DNA of 64,000 nt from a virus. Below the pieces are notes generated by a model. It did not search any database. It worked only from the letters and a program-made list of their open reading frames with translations, and had not been told where the DNA came from. The stretch lies in IMG/VR virus record IMGVR_UViG_3300047089_000113, positions 16,595 to 80,594 of that record. The stretch is one strand, 5' to 3'. Below, piece after piece: positions 55,972 through 62,991 of the stretch (its first letter is position 1; every line of letters begins with the position of its first letter). A program made the translations under genes and the position numbers.

Positions 55972-56026
55972 TAGGCTGATTACACCAGACTGAGGGGGCC
56001 AGGCAGCGCGAGAGCGCCGCCTGGCC
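55972..56026 (+). promoter_or_regulatory. TAGGCTGATTACACC element and GNRA hairpin
   Basis: TAGGCT 55972-55977 then GATTACACC; leader hairpin GGCCAGGC-A-GCGC-GAGA-GCGC-C-GCCTGGCC (55997-56026). Leader of the HTH gene at 56049. Confidence 0.55.
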
Positions 56027-56048
56027 TCTGGTCGTTAGGGAGGCAACC

Positions 56049-56354
56049 ATGCAGCAGGCCGAGGTCAGGCACGATGAGGCGTGGCGCTCGGCTGTCTCGT
56101 TTTCCAAGCTAGCGGAGCTGCTGAGTGCTCATTACGGCGAGACGATCACCCGTCAGCGGGTGTACGAATGGTGGAAACGGGAGACGAAGAACGCAGCCGG
56201 GCAGCCGTTCCCGCGCGAGGCGGGGATCATCCCGCACGCGCCGGTCAACCGCCCGAGCCGCAATTTCGACTACCGGGCCGTGCTGACCTGGACCACGCAC
56301 GGGGTGCCAGCCCGCTACGGCAACGGCTGGCGGCAGCTAGGGAGCCAGGAATAG
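56049..56354 (+). CDS. helix-turn-helix DNA-binding protein
   Basis: 101 aa, GGGAGG 5 nt before ATG 56049. SFSKLAELLSAHYGETITRQ then RVYEWWKRETKNAAGQPFPR is a winged-helix/HTH arrangement; RNFDYRAVLTWTTHGVP follows. A small transcription regulator or excisionase-type protein; no integrase is seen. Its leader contains a GNRA-type hairpin (55997-56026). Confidence 0.6.
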   Translation: MQQAEVRHDEAWRSAVSFSKLAELLSAHYGETITRQRVYEWWKRETKNAAGQPFPREAGIIPHAPVNRPSRNFDYRAVLTWTTHGVPARYGNGWRQLGSQE

Positions 56355-56403
56355 ATCAGCCACCTGGAGTGTTTACACCAGAGTAAGGCCCCACCAGGGG
56401 GCC
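56348..56403 (+). promoter_or_regulatory. SigR-like promoter and hairpin
   Basis: GGAAT 56348-56352 (overlapping the preceding stop codon), 18 nt, GTT 56371-56373 in GTGTTTACACCA; hairpin GGCCCC-ACCA-GGGGGCC at 56387-56403. Gene start 56430. Confidence 0.6.
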
Positions 56404-56429
56404 GAGCAAACAGAAGGACAACGATACAG

Positions 56430-56807
56430 ATGACGATCACCGGATACCCGTACGACGATTACGACGGGACCGACGAAGCGTTCGAGCGGCTGCTGGCCAG
56501 CGATCCCGCGTACGAGGCCGACGCCAGGAACTACCTGGCTACCGGCAAGTGCCGAGGGCACCAGTTCCCGAGCGAGATATCCGCTCGCGCCGACGCCGAG
56601 GCCGACTTCACCGCAGCATCCGAGCGGACAGTAGCACCCGGACGGTGCACCGGCTGTGAGGCCGACGCCGCCGAGCTGCTGCCCTGGACCTCCAGGGAGC
56701 GGCTGTGCTGGCGCTGCGTAGACCTCCAGCTCGACCTGCTGGCCGGGGCGATCAGCGAGGGCAACGCCCTGGCGATCAACACCAGCCCGAAGGTGGTGTG
56801 GGCATGA
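56430..56807 (+). CDS. zinc-ribbon hypothetical protein
   Basis: 125 aa, AGAAGGACAACG leader. YDDYDGTDEAFERLLASDPA, then RCTGCEADAAELLPWTSRER and LCWRCVDLQLDLLAG: CxxC...CxxC ribbon. Own SigR-like promoter upstream (56348-56380). Confidence 0.55.
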   Translation: MTITGYPYDDYDGTDEAFERLLASDPAYEADARNYLATGKCRGHQFPSEISARADAEADFTAASERTVAPGRCTGCEADAAELLPWTSRERLCWRCVDLQLDLLAGAISEGNALAINTSPKVVWA

Positions 56808-57217
56808 GGGCCGACGATGCGGTCAGGTTCGTGAACGGCCTGGCCTTCAAGCCCGGCTGGCGGCCGGTAGCCGAGGTCTACACGACCGGCTACATCCAGA
56901 TCAGCTTCCTGATCGAGACCGTGGACACCAGCTACCCGGACGGCGACGGCATCTGCCGCAAGCCCATCCGCATCTTCGGCCAGGACAAGCTGGTCAACGT
57001 GACCAGCCTGGACGATGAGGGCCTGCTGGCCGAGGTGCTGAAGTGCGCGGCCGAGAACGACGAGCACGAAAACCGCGAGTTCCTGAAGGTCCGCCAGCCC
57101 GATGGGTCCTGGCAGGCCCCGCTGCACCCCCACACCGACGCGGGCAACCGCGCGTGGAGGCGGCACCAGCGGCCAGCAACCGGCGCAGCCGGGCTGCTCC
57201 AGTACCTGGAGTCGTAA
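56804..57217 (+). CDS. hypothetical protein
   Basis: 137 aa from ATG 56804 (ATGA overlap). AVRFVNGLAFKPGWRPVAEV, then YIQISFLIETVDTSYPDGDG: a beta-rich start common in small actinophage proteins. Helical and acidic centre. Unknown function. Confidence 0.5.
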   Translation: MRADDAVRFVNGLAFKPGWRPVAEVYTTGYIQISFLIETVDTSYPDGDGICRKPIRIFGQDKLVNVTSLDDEGLLAEVLKCAAENDEHENREFLKVRQPDGSWQAPLHPHTDAGNRAWRRHQRPATGAAGLLQYLES

Positions 57218-57516
57218 TGAGCCAGCCTGTCTTTGACGGGCCGGACAACTTGGAGGTGCAGGCCATCGGACTCGATGGCCGCACCGCCGAGTGGCGGGTC
57301 CGGCGGCACGGGATCTGGATGCCCTACACCGCGCCCTACTACCAAGGCCCGGATGCGCGCAACCCGCGCACCATTGCCGAGCTGGCCACCCTGGTCGATC
57401 TCGGCACCCTGAAGGAGAGAGAGCATGCTGACGCCGACCGAGCGCCGCACCCTGACCCGAACCGTGGTCAAGTCGATGCGGGCGCACCAGGTCTGGATGA
57501 CGCCCGAGCTGCGTGA
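57217..57516 (+). CDS. hypothetical protein, long 3' overlap
   Basis: 99 aa from ATG 57217 (TAATG). First ~68 residues look real (LEVQAIGLDGRTAEWRVRRH, WMPYTAPYYQGPDAR); the last 30 overlap the next gene by 92 nt in another frame. Stop may have been lost, as elsewhere here. Confidence 0.45.
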   Translation: MSQPVFDGPDNLEVQAIGLDGRTAEWRVRRHGIWMPYTAPYYQGPDARNPRTIAELATLVDLGTLKEREHADADRAPHPDPNRGQVDAGAPGLDDARAA

Positions 57517-57673
57517 CCGCCCGGACGCCCTGCGCGAGCGCGATGAGGCGCTGCACCAGGCCCGTAAGGCACTGGTCGCGCTGATCAATGACCACACCGA
57601 TGAAGTCAAGGCCCGGCTGCGAGCCCGGCCGCAAGAAGGAGACCGAGATGACCACCGCGCAGCAAGCGCCTGA
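57425..57673 (+). CDS. small helical protein
   Basis: 82 aa, GGAGAGAG upstream. LTPTERRTLTRTVVKSMRAH then ERDEALHQARKALVALINDH. Helical, basic. Overlaps the following gene by 26 nt. Confidence 0.5.
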   Translation: MLTPTERRTLTRTVVKSMRAHQVWMTPELRDRPDALRERDEALHQARKALVALINDHTDEVKARLRARPQEGDRDDHRAASA

Positions 57674-58292
57674 GCAACTGACCTGGAAGCGCCAGCCGAT
57701 GGGCGAGTACGTCGCCCGGCACGGCTTCTGGGTGTACACCGTGTTCCGCAACACCCAGGCCGCGAAAGGCCGTCAGTGGGTCCTGGAGGCATACCCCGAG
57801 GGCAACATGGACGACTCCCATGCGCGCACCGGCTTTGACACCGCCCGGACGGCCAAGACTGCGGCACTGGGCACCCACTGCTTTATCTGCGGCCGGACCA
57901 GGCCGTTCGGCACGCTGAAGCGCCAGCCCGGCCGCAGCCAGCTCTCCTACCCGACCTGGGTGTGCCGTGACGAGAAGCCGTGCCGCGCCGAGCGCGACCG
58001 GCTGACCGCCGAGCGCGAGCGGAAACTTGCCCCCGGCAACTACGCCAGCGCGCTCCAGGAGGTCGTGAGCCTCAAGGCCCGCGTCCGCAAGATGGAGACC
58101 GACGCGCTGACGCTGCGGACCAGGGCGATCGAGGTCGGCGTTCCCGAGGACGAGATCCGCCAGATCGAGTCGGCGCACTCGACCTCGGCCAAGGTGTGCA
58201 TAGCCTGCGAGCAGCCCCAGAGCGAGCCGCACCTGAGCTGGTGCCCGGTAGTCACCGGCAAGCTCAGCACGCTTCCCACAGACTGGAAATAA
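57648..58292 (+). CDS. hypothetical protein with two Cys clusters and coiled coil
   Basis: 214 aa from ATG 57648 with GAAGGAG. N-terminal domain (YVARHGFWVYTVFRNTQAAK), HCFICGRTRPFG and CRDEKPC, a coiled coil (ALQEVVSLKARVRKMETDAL), then CIACEQPQSEPHLSWC. Two probable zinc sites separated by a helix. The stop codon region doubles as part of the next promoter (58286-58311). Confidence 0.55.
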   Translation: MTTAQQAPEQLTWKRQPMGEYVARHGFWVYTVFRNTQAAKGRQWVLEAYPEGNMDDSHARTGFDTARTAKTAALGTHCFICGRTRPFGTLKRQPGRSQLSYPTWVCRDEKPCRAERDRLTAERERKLAPGNYASALQEVVSLKARVRKMETDALTLRTRAIEVGVPEDEIRQIESAHSTSAKVCIACEQPQSEPHLSWCPVVTGKLSTLPTDWK

Positions 58293-58363
58293 AACCCTGG
58301 CCTGCGGTGTTTACACCATTGAAAGGAACGCTTGAGTCACCGGGGCCGGACAGCCCGGCCCCG
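58286..58363 (+). promoter_or_regulatory. SigR-like promoter (GAAAT variant) and hairpin
   Basis: GAAAT 58286-58290, 18 nt, GTT 58309-58311 in GGTGTTTACACC; hairpin CGGGGCCGG-ACAGC-CCGGCCCCG at 58341-58363. Gene start 58378. Confidence 0.5.
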
Positions 58364-58377
58364 TATCAAGCCCGACG

Positions 58378-58563
58378 ATGACTGAGAATAACGTCCCGGT
58401 TGAGGACATCATGACCTACGAGCAGGGCGACCTGCCCGAGGACGAGACGGTCGCCATGTTCCAGAAGCTGGTCAACAGCGGGATGGCCTGGCGGCTCCAG
58501 GGTCACTACGGCCGGACAGCCGCAGCCCTGATAGAGGCCGGGCTAGTCCAGCCAGCCGAGTAA
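58378..58563 (+). CDS. small conserved actinophage-type protein
   Basis: 61 aa. AMFQKLVNSGMAWRLQGHYG then RTAAALIEAGLVQ is a pattern I know from many small actinophage proteins of unknown role. Leader carries a 9-bp GC hairpin (58341-58363). Confidence 0.6.
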   Translation: MTENNVPVEDIMTYEQGDLPEDETVAMFQKLVNSGMAWRLQGHYGRTAAALIEAGLVQPAE

Positions 58564-58578
58564 GAGAGAAGGACAACG

Positions 58579-58998
58579 ATGCAGATCGAGATCACCAAGG
58601 AAGACCTGATCCACGCCCGCGATGAGGGCACGATCATCGTCTTCACCGGCACCGACGATGAGACCGGTGACCGGGTGACGTTCGGAGCGGACCACCGCCC
58701 CGCCACCGCGCTGTACGAGGCGGCGCTGGAGCAGTCCGAGCCGGTCGCGGCCGAGGTCGAGCCCTACCAGGTGCTCAGCCGTATCCCGCTGCGGCGGGGC
58801 CGGATCGCCCGGACCAGGGGCGGCAACCCGGTCTCGGAGACCGCAGCGGCCTACCTGCCGCGCAACTACCAGGTGACCGGTGAGGATGACGAGTTCGTCT
58901 ACTTCGCGGGCCACGACAACGCCGGGTGGACGCTGGATGACTACGTGATCCCGCGCCTGGCCAGCGGCCTGATCTGGGCCGAGGAAGTGACGGCATGA
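58579..58998 (+). CDS. hypothetical protein
   Basis: 139 aa, AGAAGGACAACG leader. EITKEDLIHARDEGTIIVFT, then NYQVTGEDDEFVYFAGHDNA and a C-terminal DDYVIPRLASGL. Mixed alpha/beta. Unknown function. Confidence 0.5.
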   Translation: MQIEITKEDLIHARDEGTIIVFTGTDDETGDRVTFGADHRPATALYEAALEQSEPVAAEVEPYQVLSRIPLRRGRIARTRGGNPVSETAAAYLPRNYQVTGEDDEFVYFAGHDNAGWTLDDYVIPRLASGLIWAEEVTA

Positions 58999-59093
58999 CG
59001 ATGAGCGAGAAGCCCGGCCAGTGGGGGTCGGGCCAGGTGTCCGGCCCCGCACCGAGTGGAGGACCACCATGCCCCCCGCCCCCCGGCACCTGA
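58995..59093 (+). CDS. 32-aa Pro/Gly-rich peptide (doubtful)
   Basis: ATG 58995 (ATGA overlap). MTMSEKPGQWGSGQVSGPAP then Pro/Gly/Cys-rich end. Fills the gap before the next gene and carries its AGTGGAGG ribosome site. Could be a coupling frame rather than a functional protein. Confidence 0.35.
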   Translation: MTMSEKPGQWGSGQVSGPAPSGGPPCPPPPGT

Positions 59094-59269
59094 CCGCCTC
59101 CGAGAACGGCATCATCACCAAGGCCCTGGCTGAGTACGCCCTGAAGATGGCACGCCTGGCCGCCAGCCGCAAGAACGCCGGGTCAGACAAGATCGAGCAC
59201 CGCGCCCGGCTCCGTGAGCTGTCCCGCAAGGCGGGCAACCTGGCCCGAGAGTTCGAGAAGGAGATATGA
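59069..59269 (+). CDS. small basic helical protein
   Basis: 66 aa from ATG 59069 with GTGGAGG. IITKALAEYALKMARLAASR then ARLRELSRKAGNLAREFEKE. All-helical. Unknown function. Confidence 0.5.
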   Translation: MPPAPRHLTASENGIITKALAEYALKMARLAASRKNAGSDKIEHRARLRELSRKAGNLAREFEKEI

Positions 59270-59538
59270 CGATGGACTGCTCGCAGTGCCACGCCGACGT
59301 GCCCCGGCTCAGTGACCGGGAGGGCCACAAGATGGACTGCACCCGGCACGCCGTCACCGTGCACCTGAGCACCGGCCAGGACGGCAACATATTTGCGATC
59401 ATCGGGGCCGTCCGGCGCGCGATGCGCCAGGCGGGCCTGGAGCCCGCCGAGCTGGATGCGTTCACCAAGGCAGTGATGCTCACCGGCTCCTACGACGAAG
59501 CCCTACAGACCGTCATGAAGTGGGTGCACGTCACGTGA
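59266..59538 (+). CDS. hypothetical protein with Cys pair
   Basis: 90 aa from ATG 59266 (ATGA). MTMDCSQCHADVPRLSDREG then MDCTRHAVTVH gives CxxC...CxxH, a zinc-finger-like N-terminus; the rest is helical (IIGAVRRAMRQAGLEPAELD). Confidence 0.5.
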   Translation: MTMDCSQCHADVPRLSDREGHKMDCTRHAVTVHLSTGQDGNIFAIIGAVRRAMRQAGLEPAELDAFTKAVMLTGSYDEALQTVMKWVHVT

Positions 59539-59747
59539 GCATCAGCCCGATCGACCGGAGCCTGGCCTTCACCGCGCTGCTCGACCAGGGCCAGTTCGCT
59601 GGCATCAGCGGGGAGCGCGGCACCGAGATGATCACCGTCTTCCTGCACGACTACTACCGGTCCTGCGACCGCTACCAGGCGGCCGGGCAGCAGTTCCCGA
59701 CCATGTACGAGTTCGCCCGGTCCTGGGAGATGCACGATGCTCCCTGA
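59535..59747 (+). CDS. hypothetical protein
   Basis: 70 aa from GTG 59535 (GTGA). SLAFTALLDQGQFAGISGER then ITVFLHDYYRSCDRYQAAGQ. Helical. Unknown function. Confidence 0.5.
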   Translation: MSISPIDRSLAFTALLDQGQFAGISGERGTEMITVFLHDYYRSCDRYQAAGQQFPTMYEFARSWEMHDAP

Positions 59748-59862
59748 GACCGAGGACGTGCTGACCGACTGGGACCGGCTGGCTGACGCCGAGCTGACCC
59801 ACGACAAGCCGCTGGCCGACACCGAGCTGGCGCACATAGGAGCACACGATGAGCAAGCCTGA
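59737..59862 (+). CDS. 41-aa acidic protein
   Basis: ATG 59737, overlapping both neighbours by 11-14 nt. LPETEDVLTDWDRLADAELT then HDKPLADTELAHIGAHDE; contains two similar D-x-E-L-[TA]-H repeats. Very acidic. Unknown function. Confidence 0.45.
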   Translation: MLPETEDVLTDWDRLADAELTHDKPLADTELAHIGAHDEQA

Positions 59863-60229
59863 GTGGACCGAGGACCAGCTACGGGACTGGATCACGCACC
59901 AGGGCGAGGATGACGCCGCCTGGACGGCCAGCGCGCTGGACCTGACCGGGCGCTGGCTGGCCCGTGGCGACGGCGCAGCCGTTTACGAGAACCACGACAT
60001 GGGTCACCGCGACCTGGGCCTGGGCAGGCTGATCTCCTTCGGGTCGCCAGCCGCCCAGATCGAGACGGAGTACCCGCCCGACCGGCTGCCGGACTTCCCC
60101 GGCGAGATCAACTGGCGGTACGTGCTGATCGCCACCTGCAAGCGGGTGCCCGCCGAGACCGTGCCGGTGGACGTGGACCTCACGCCCGCTAAGCCAGGCC
60201 CGGACTGGGTGTGGCCCGATGAGCAATGA
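59849..60229 (+). CDS. hypothetical protein
   Basis: 126 aa, ATAGGAG before ATG 59849. WTEDQLRDWITHQGEDDAAW, then INWRYVLIATCKRVPAETVP. Mixed fold. Unknown function. Confidence 0.5.
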   Translation: MSKPEWTEDQLRDWITHQGEDDAAWTASALDLTGRWLARGDGAAVYENHDMGHRDLGLGRLISFGSPAAQIETEYPPDRLPDFPGEINWRYVLIATCKRVPAETVPVDVDLTPAKPGPDWVWPDEQ

Positions 60230-61256
60230 GCAGTACCAGGTGGCGCGGCGGGAAGACCTGGATGCCTTCGGCCAGGTCTGCCCGCGCACGCTGAGCGCCC
60301 GCGACGTGCTGGACCTGCACGCCGACCTCCAGCGCGAGCTGGCCAGGCCGGAAATCTGGTACCGGGAGGGCCTGCTGGACTACGCGGTCAGGGACGTGGG
60401 CGACAAGCCCCAGTGGATGGCCAGTCACCTGCACCCGTCCACCTCCATGAAGAACCTGGAGCCGTGGCTGGCCTCCCTCGGCACCGACCTGTTCGGCGCG
60501 ACCACTTACCAGGTCACCGCCGAGATGATCGACCTGGCTGAGGCGCTGGCTGAGGCCAACCCGAGTATCGGCGCGATCCAGAAGGAAGACCTGCCGTCCG
60601 ACTACGGGTTCATGTGGCTGGACAAGCCGATCCCGCGTCCCTCACTTGAGGACGGGGACCGCGATCCGCTGCTGATGCACGCGGTGAGCTGGGCTCTGGT
60701 ACCCGCGATGCCCGTACGGATCGGTGACTCTGAGTCCGGCAGGCTCCACGACCGCCACGGCCTGATCGGGTTTACCGGCGTCATGCCAGCCATCCGGGTC
60801 CGCGAGTGGGGCTACAACAACAGCCCCGACGTCCGGCCCCGGCCGCTGCACCTGATGGGCCAGGCCACCATCCCGATCACGGGCGGGGTTTACACGAACC
60901 TGAAGGAGCACTGGCACGTCCACATGCTGTGGATATTGATGGGGATGGAGATCACCGCCATCCGCACCGAGCTGCCCGGTCGGCAGGGCGCGAAGCGCGC
61001 CGCCAGCCTCAAGCACAAGCTGATCCGCGTGGTCACGCTGCGCCGTCCCGAGCATAAGGACAGCGGCAAGTCCAGCGCCACGCCCCGGCACATCGACTGG
61101 AGCTGCACCTGGCTGGTACGCGGCCACTACCGCAAGGCCCCGCACGGCGGGACGTTCGCGGACGGCCGGGACGAGACCTGGGTCCGGCCGCACATCAAGG
61201 GGCCGGACGGCCTGCCGCTGCGAGCCCGCGACATCCTCTACCGGCTGGCACGCTAG
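60219..61256 (+). CDS. hypothetical phage/plasmid protein
   Basis: 345 aa from ATG 60219 (11-nt overlap). N-terminal helical region (ARDVLDLHADLQRELARPEI), a beta-rich core (HLMGQATIPITGGVYTNLKE) and a conserved ending DWSCTWLVRGHYRKAPHGG, WVRPHIKGPDGLPL and LYRLAR. The C-terminal pattern recurs in actinobacterial plasmid and phage proteins of unknown function. Confidence 0.5.
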   Translation: MSNEQYQVARREDLDAFGQVCPRTLSARDVLDLHADLQRELARPEIWYREGLLDYAVRDVGDKPQWMASHLHPSTSMKNLEPWLASLGTDLFGATTYQVTAEMIDLAEALAEANPSIGAIQKEDLPSDYGFMWLDKPIPRPSLEDGDRDPLLMHAVSWALVPAMPVRIGDSESGRLHDRHGLIGFTGVMPAIRVREWGYNNSPDVRPRPLHLMGQATIPITGGVYTNLKEHWHVHMLWILMGMEITAIRTELPGRQGAKRAASLKHKLIRVVTLRRPEHKDSGKSSATPRHIDWSCTWLVRGHYRKAPHGGTFADGRDETWVRPHIKGPDGLPLRARDILYRLAR

Positions 61257-61290
61257 GAATAAACGCCTGACCTGCGGTGTTTACACTAGT
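61256..61290 (+). promoter_or_regulatory. SigR-like promoter of the lipoprotein gene
   Basis: GGAAT 61256-61260, 18 nt, GTT 61279-61281, then GTG start at 61291. No room for a leader, so transcription probably starts at or next to the start codon. Confidence 0.65.
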
Positions 61291-61842
61291 GTGAGCAACA
61301 ACGACAAGTACCTGATCCCCCTGGCGGGAGCCGCCCTGGCGATAGCGCTGGCTGGCTGCTCGTCTGCCAGGCCGAGCCCGGCCCCCGCGCCGACCGTCAC
61401 CGTGACGGCACCCGCGAGCCCGCGCCCGTCGCAGAGCCCGGCCCCGCCGGTTCAGCAGCCCGCACCGGTTACTACTCCTACTCAGCAGCCTGCACCGGCT
61501 AGTGATCCGGTGAGCATCCTGAAGGGGATGGGAGCGGTCCCGCTGACCGGCAACACCCGCGATGACTACGGCGACCGGATGGCCAGCGGGGTCTTCCTCG
61601 GCGCGTCCGGCTGGTCCGGCAAGATCGTCCAGCAGACCGTGAACGTCTACACCGGCAAGGACACCGCCGCCTACGCCGGGCTCACCGAGCGCCTGAATCC
61701 GGGCGACCAGGGAGCCGAGACCGGTGTCATCGAGATCCCGGCGAGCCGGGCAGTGATCATCACCTGGGCGACGGCCAGCAAGCCCGCCTGGGTGATCACG
61801 CCGCAGGCCATCGCCCAGCGAGTGCACGGCCAGCTCGCATGA
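61291..61842 (+). CDS. lipoprotein, probably leaderless
   Basis: 183 aa from GTG 61291. Signal peptide with lipobox LAGC (C23; LIPLAGAALAIALAGCSS), a Pro/Thr/Gln-rich linker of ~50 aa and a folded domain (GVFLGASGWSGKIVQQTVNV, then VIITWATASKPAWVITPQAI). The GTG lies only 10 nt after the GTT of a GGAAT-N18-GTT element, so the transcript is likely leaderless. A surface lipoprotein from a phage suggests superinfection exclusion; inference. Confidence 0.65.
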   Translation: MSNNDKYLIPLAGAALAIALAGCSSARPSPAPAPTVTVTAPASPRPSQSPAPPVQQPAPVTTPTQQPAPASDPVSILKGMGAVPLTGNTRDDYGDRMASGVFLGASGWSGKIVQQTVNVYTGKDTAAYAGLTERLNPGDQGAETGVIEIPASRAVIITWATASKPAWVITPQAIAQRVHGQLA

Positions 61843-61852
61843 AACTTGGCGG

Positions 61853-61906
61853 GGAATAACCCCGTCACGTGTGGTGTTTACACCACGTAGGGCTCATCCC
61901 GAGCCC
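61853..61906 (+). promoter_or_regulatory. SigR-like promoter and hairpin of the secreted-protein gene
   Basis: GGAAT 61853-61857, 18 nt, GTT 61876-61878, embedded in an extended palindrome around GGTGTTTACACC; hairpin GGGCTC-ATCCC-GAGCCC at 61890-61906. Confidence 0.65.
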
Positions 61907-61935
61907 GACCACGATAGAAGATGAGGAAAACCGAT

Positions 61936-62661
61936 ATGCGCGTCAAGAGCGCCCTCGGCTGGGCCACTGCTGCGGTCATCGCAGCCGGTGTCCCCGCCAC
62001 CCTGCTCGCTGGCTCTGCCAGCGCGGCAGTCCATCACCCGGTCACCTCCGTGACCCACATCGTCAACCGGCTCGACGGCGGGGGCAACGGCCCCTGGGCG
62101 TACGACACGTTCAACCGCACCCTGACCGTCAACTACCTGGGCAAGGTCACCCCGGCGCAGATCGCCGCGAACCCCGCCCTGGCGACCACGCCGTACATCT
62201 ACAACGCGGGCATCAGCGACCAGGGCAGCTTCCGGGACATCCCCGGTGCCTACACCCCTGACCAGGGCGGCCGGGACCTCGGCAAGGTGCTGAAGCCGGT
62301 TCAGGTCTCCGGTCCCATGTCCGGCTACGGCCAGTTCGGCGTGTTCTATGCGTCGGCCAAGGCCCACAACGGGCTGGTCCCGACCTCGCTGCGCGGCGCA
62401 GCCGTCAACGCGCTCTATCCGTCGAGCACCTTCCCCGAGCTGGCGTTCCCGGCCGGGACCACGTTCAGCGGAGTCAACGAGGCCGCGTACGACTACAACT
62501 ACCAGGCGGTGCCGTTCACCAAGCACGTCGCCAGGTTCGTCAACGGCAAGTGGGTCATCCAGACGATCCACGGCTTCAAGCAGCACTGGGAGGACAGCGC
62601 CTGGAACGGCGATGGCCAGCTCCCCCGGTTCGACGGCAACATCACCGGGCTCAACCACTGA
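61936..62661 (+). CDS. secreted protein of unknown function
   Basis: 241 aa from ATG 61936 (GAGGAAA 9 nt upstream; ATG 61921 is in frame but overlaps that ribosome site). Sec signal peptide (ALGWATAAVIAAGVPATLLA, cleavage ASA-AV). Mature protein: WAYDTFNRTLTVNYLGKVTP, FRDIPGAYTPDQGGRDLGKV, FVNGKWVIQTIHGFKQHWED. Resembles secreted actinobacterial proteins without known activity. Own SigR-like promoter and a strong terminator follow. Confidence 0.6.
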   Translation: MRVKSALGWATAAVIAAGVPATLLAGSASAAVHHPVTSVTHIVNRLDGGGNGPWAYDTFNRTLTVNYLGKVTPAQIAANPALATTPYIYNAGISDQGSFRDIPGAYTPDQGGRDLGKVLKPVQVSGPMSGYGQFGVFYASAKAHNGLVPTSLRGAAVNALYPSSTFPELAFPAGTTFSGVNEAAYDYNYQAVPFTKHVARFVNGKWVIQTIHGFKQHWEDSAWNGDGQLPRFDGNITGLNH

Positions 62662-62684
62662 GGTAAGCCCGGCAGTAACCGAGG

Positions 62685-62710
62685 CCCGCCAGCCTAGCTG
62701 GCGGGTCTTT
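62685..62710 (+). terminator. intrinsic terminator ending the rightward block
   Basis: CCCGCCAGC/GCTGGCGGG, 9-bp stem with CTA loop, followed by TCTTT. Closes the plus-strand region before convergent minus-strand virion genes. Confidence 0.7.
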
Positions 62711-62975
62711 GGCGTGCAGCGACGGACTTGCAGCCGGTGATCGGGTCCAGGTCGGCGGTGTCTTCCGCGCCCACCTGCGCCATCGGCTCGGTGGCCTGGT
62801 CGATGTAGCGCCACATCCCCCTCGGGTTGAGCAGGTCGAGCACCTTGGCCGAGCTGACCATGATCGTCCGGCCGTGCATGGCCTGGATCTGCTCCAGCTC
62901 GACCTGGACGCGGGCAACGGCTTCGCGGTACTCGCACGTGTGCGGCGGCGCTGGCAGGCGCAATCTGCGGGGCAT
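62694..62975 (-). CDS. hypothetical helical protein
   Basis: 93 aa from ATG 62975. REAVARVQVELEQIQAMHGR then MVSSAKVLDLLNPRGMWRYI. No clear ribosome site; it ends inside the terminator hairpin that closes the rightward operon. Moderately supported by codon usage and by following the virion genes in the same strand. Confidence 0.45.
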   Translation of the reverse strand: MPRRLRLPAPPHTCEYREAVARVQVELEQIQAMHGRTIMVSSAKVLDLLNPRGMWRYIDQATEPMAQVGAEDTADLDPITGCKSVAARQRPAS

Positions 62976-62991
62976 GGGCTCAGCCTACGGC

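Noticed and set aside
56049-56354. HTH protein as excisionase or immunity repressor
   Set aside because: The fold is plausible but no integrase or attachment-site repeat was seen, so no lysogeny role is claimed.
60880-60900. GGGGTTTACACG resembling the promoter element
   Set aside because: Lies well inside a coding sequence with no GGAAT at 18 nt, no TAGGxT and no following gene start; probably chance.
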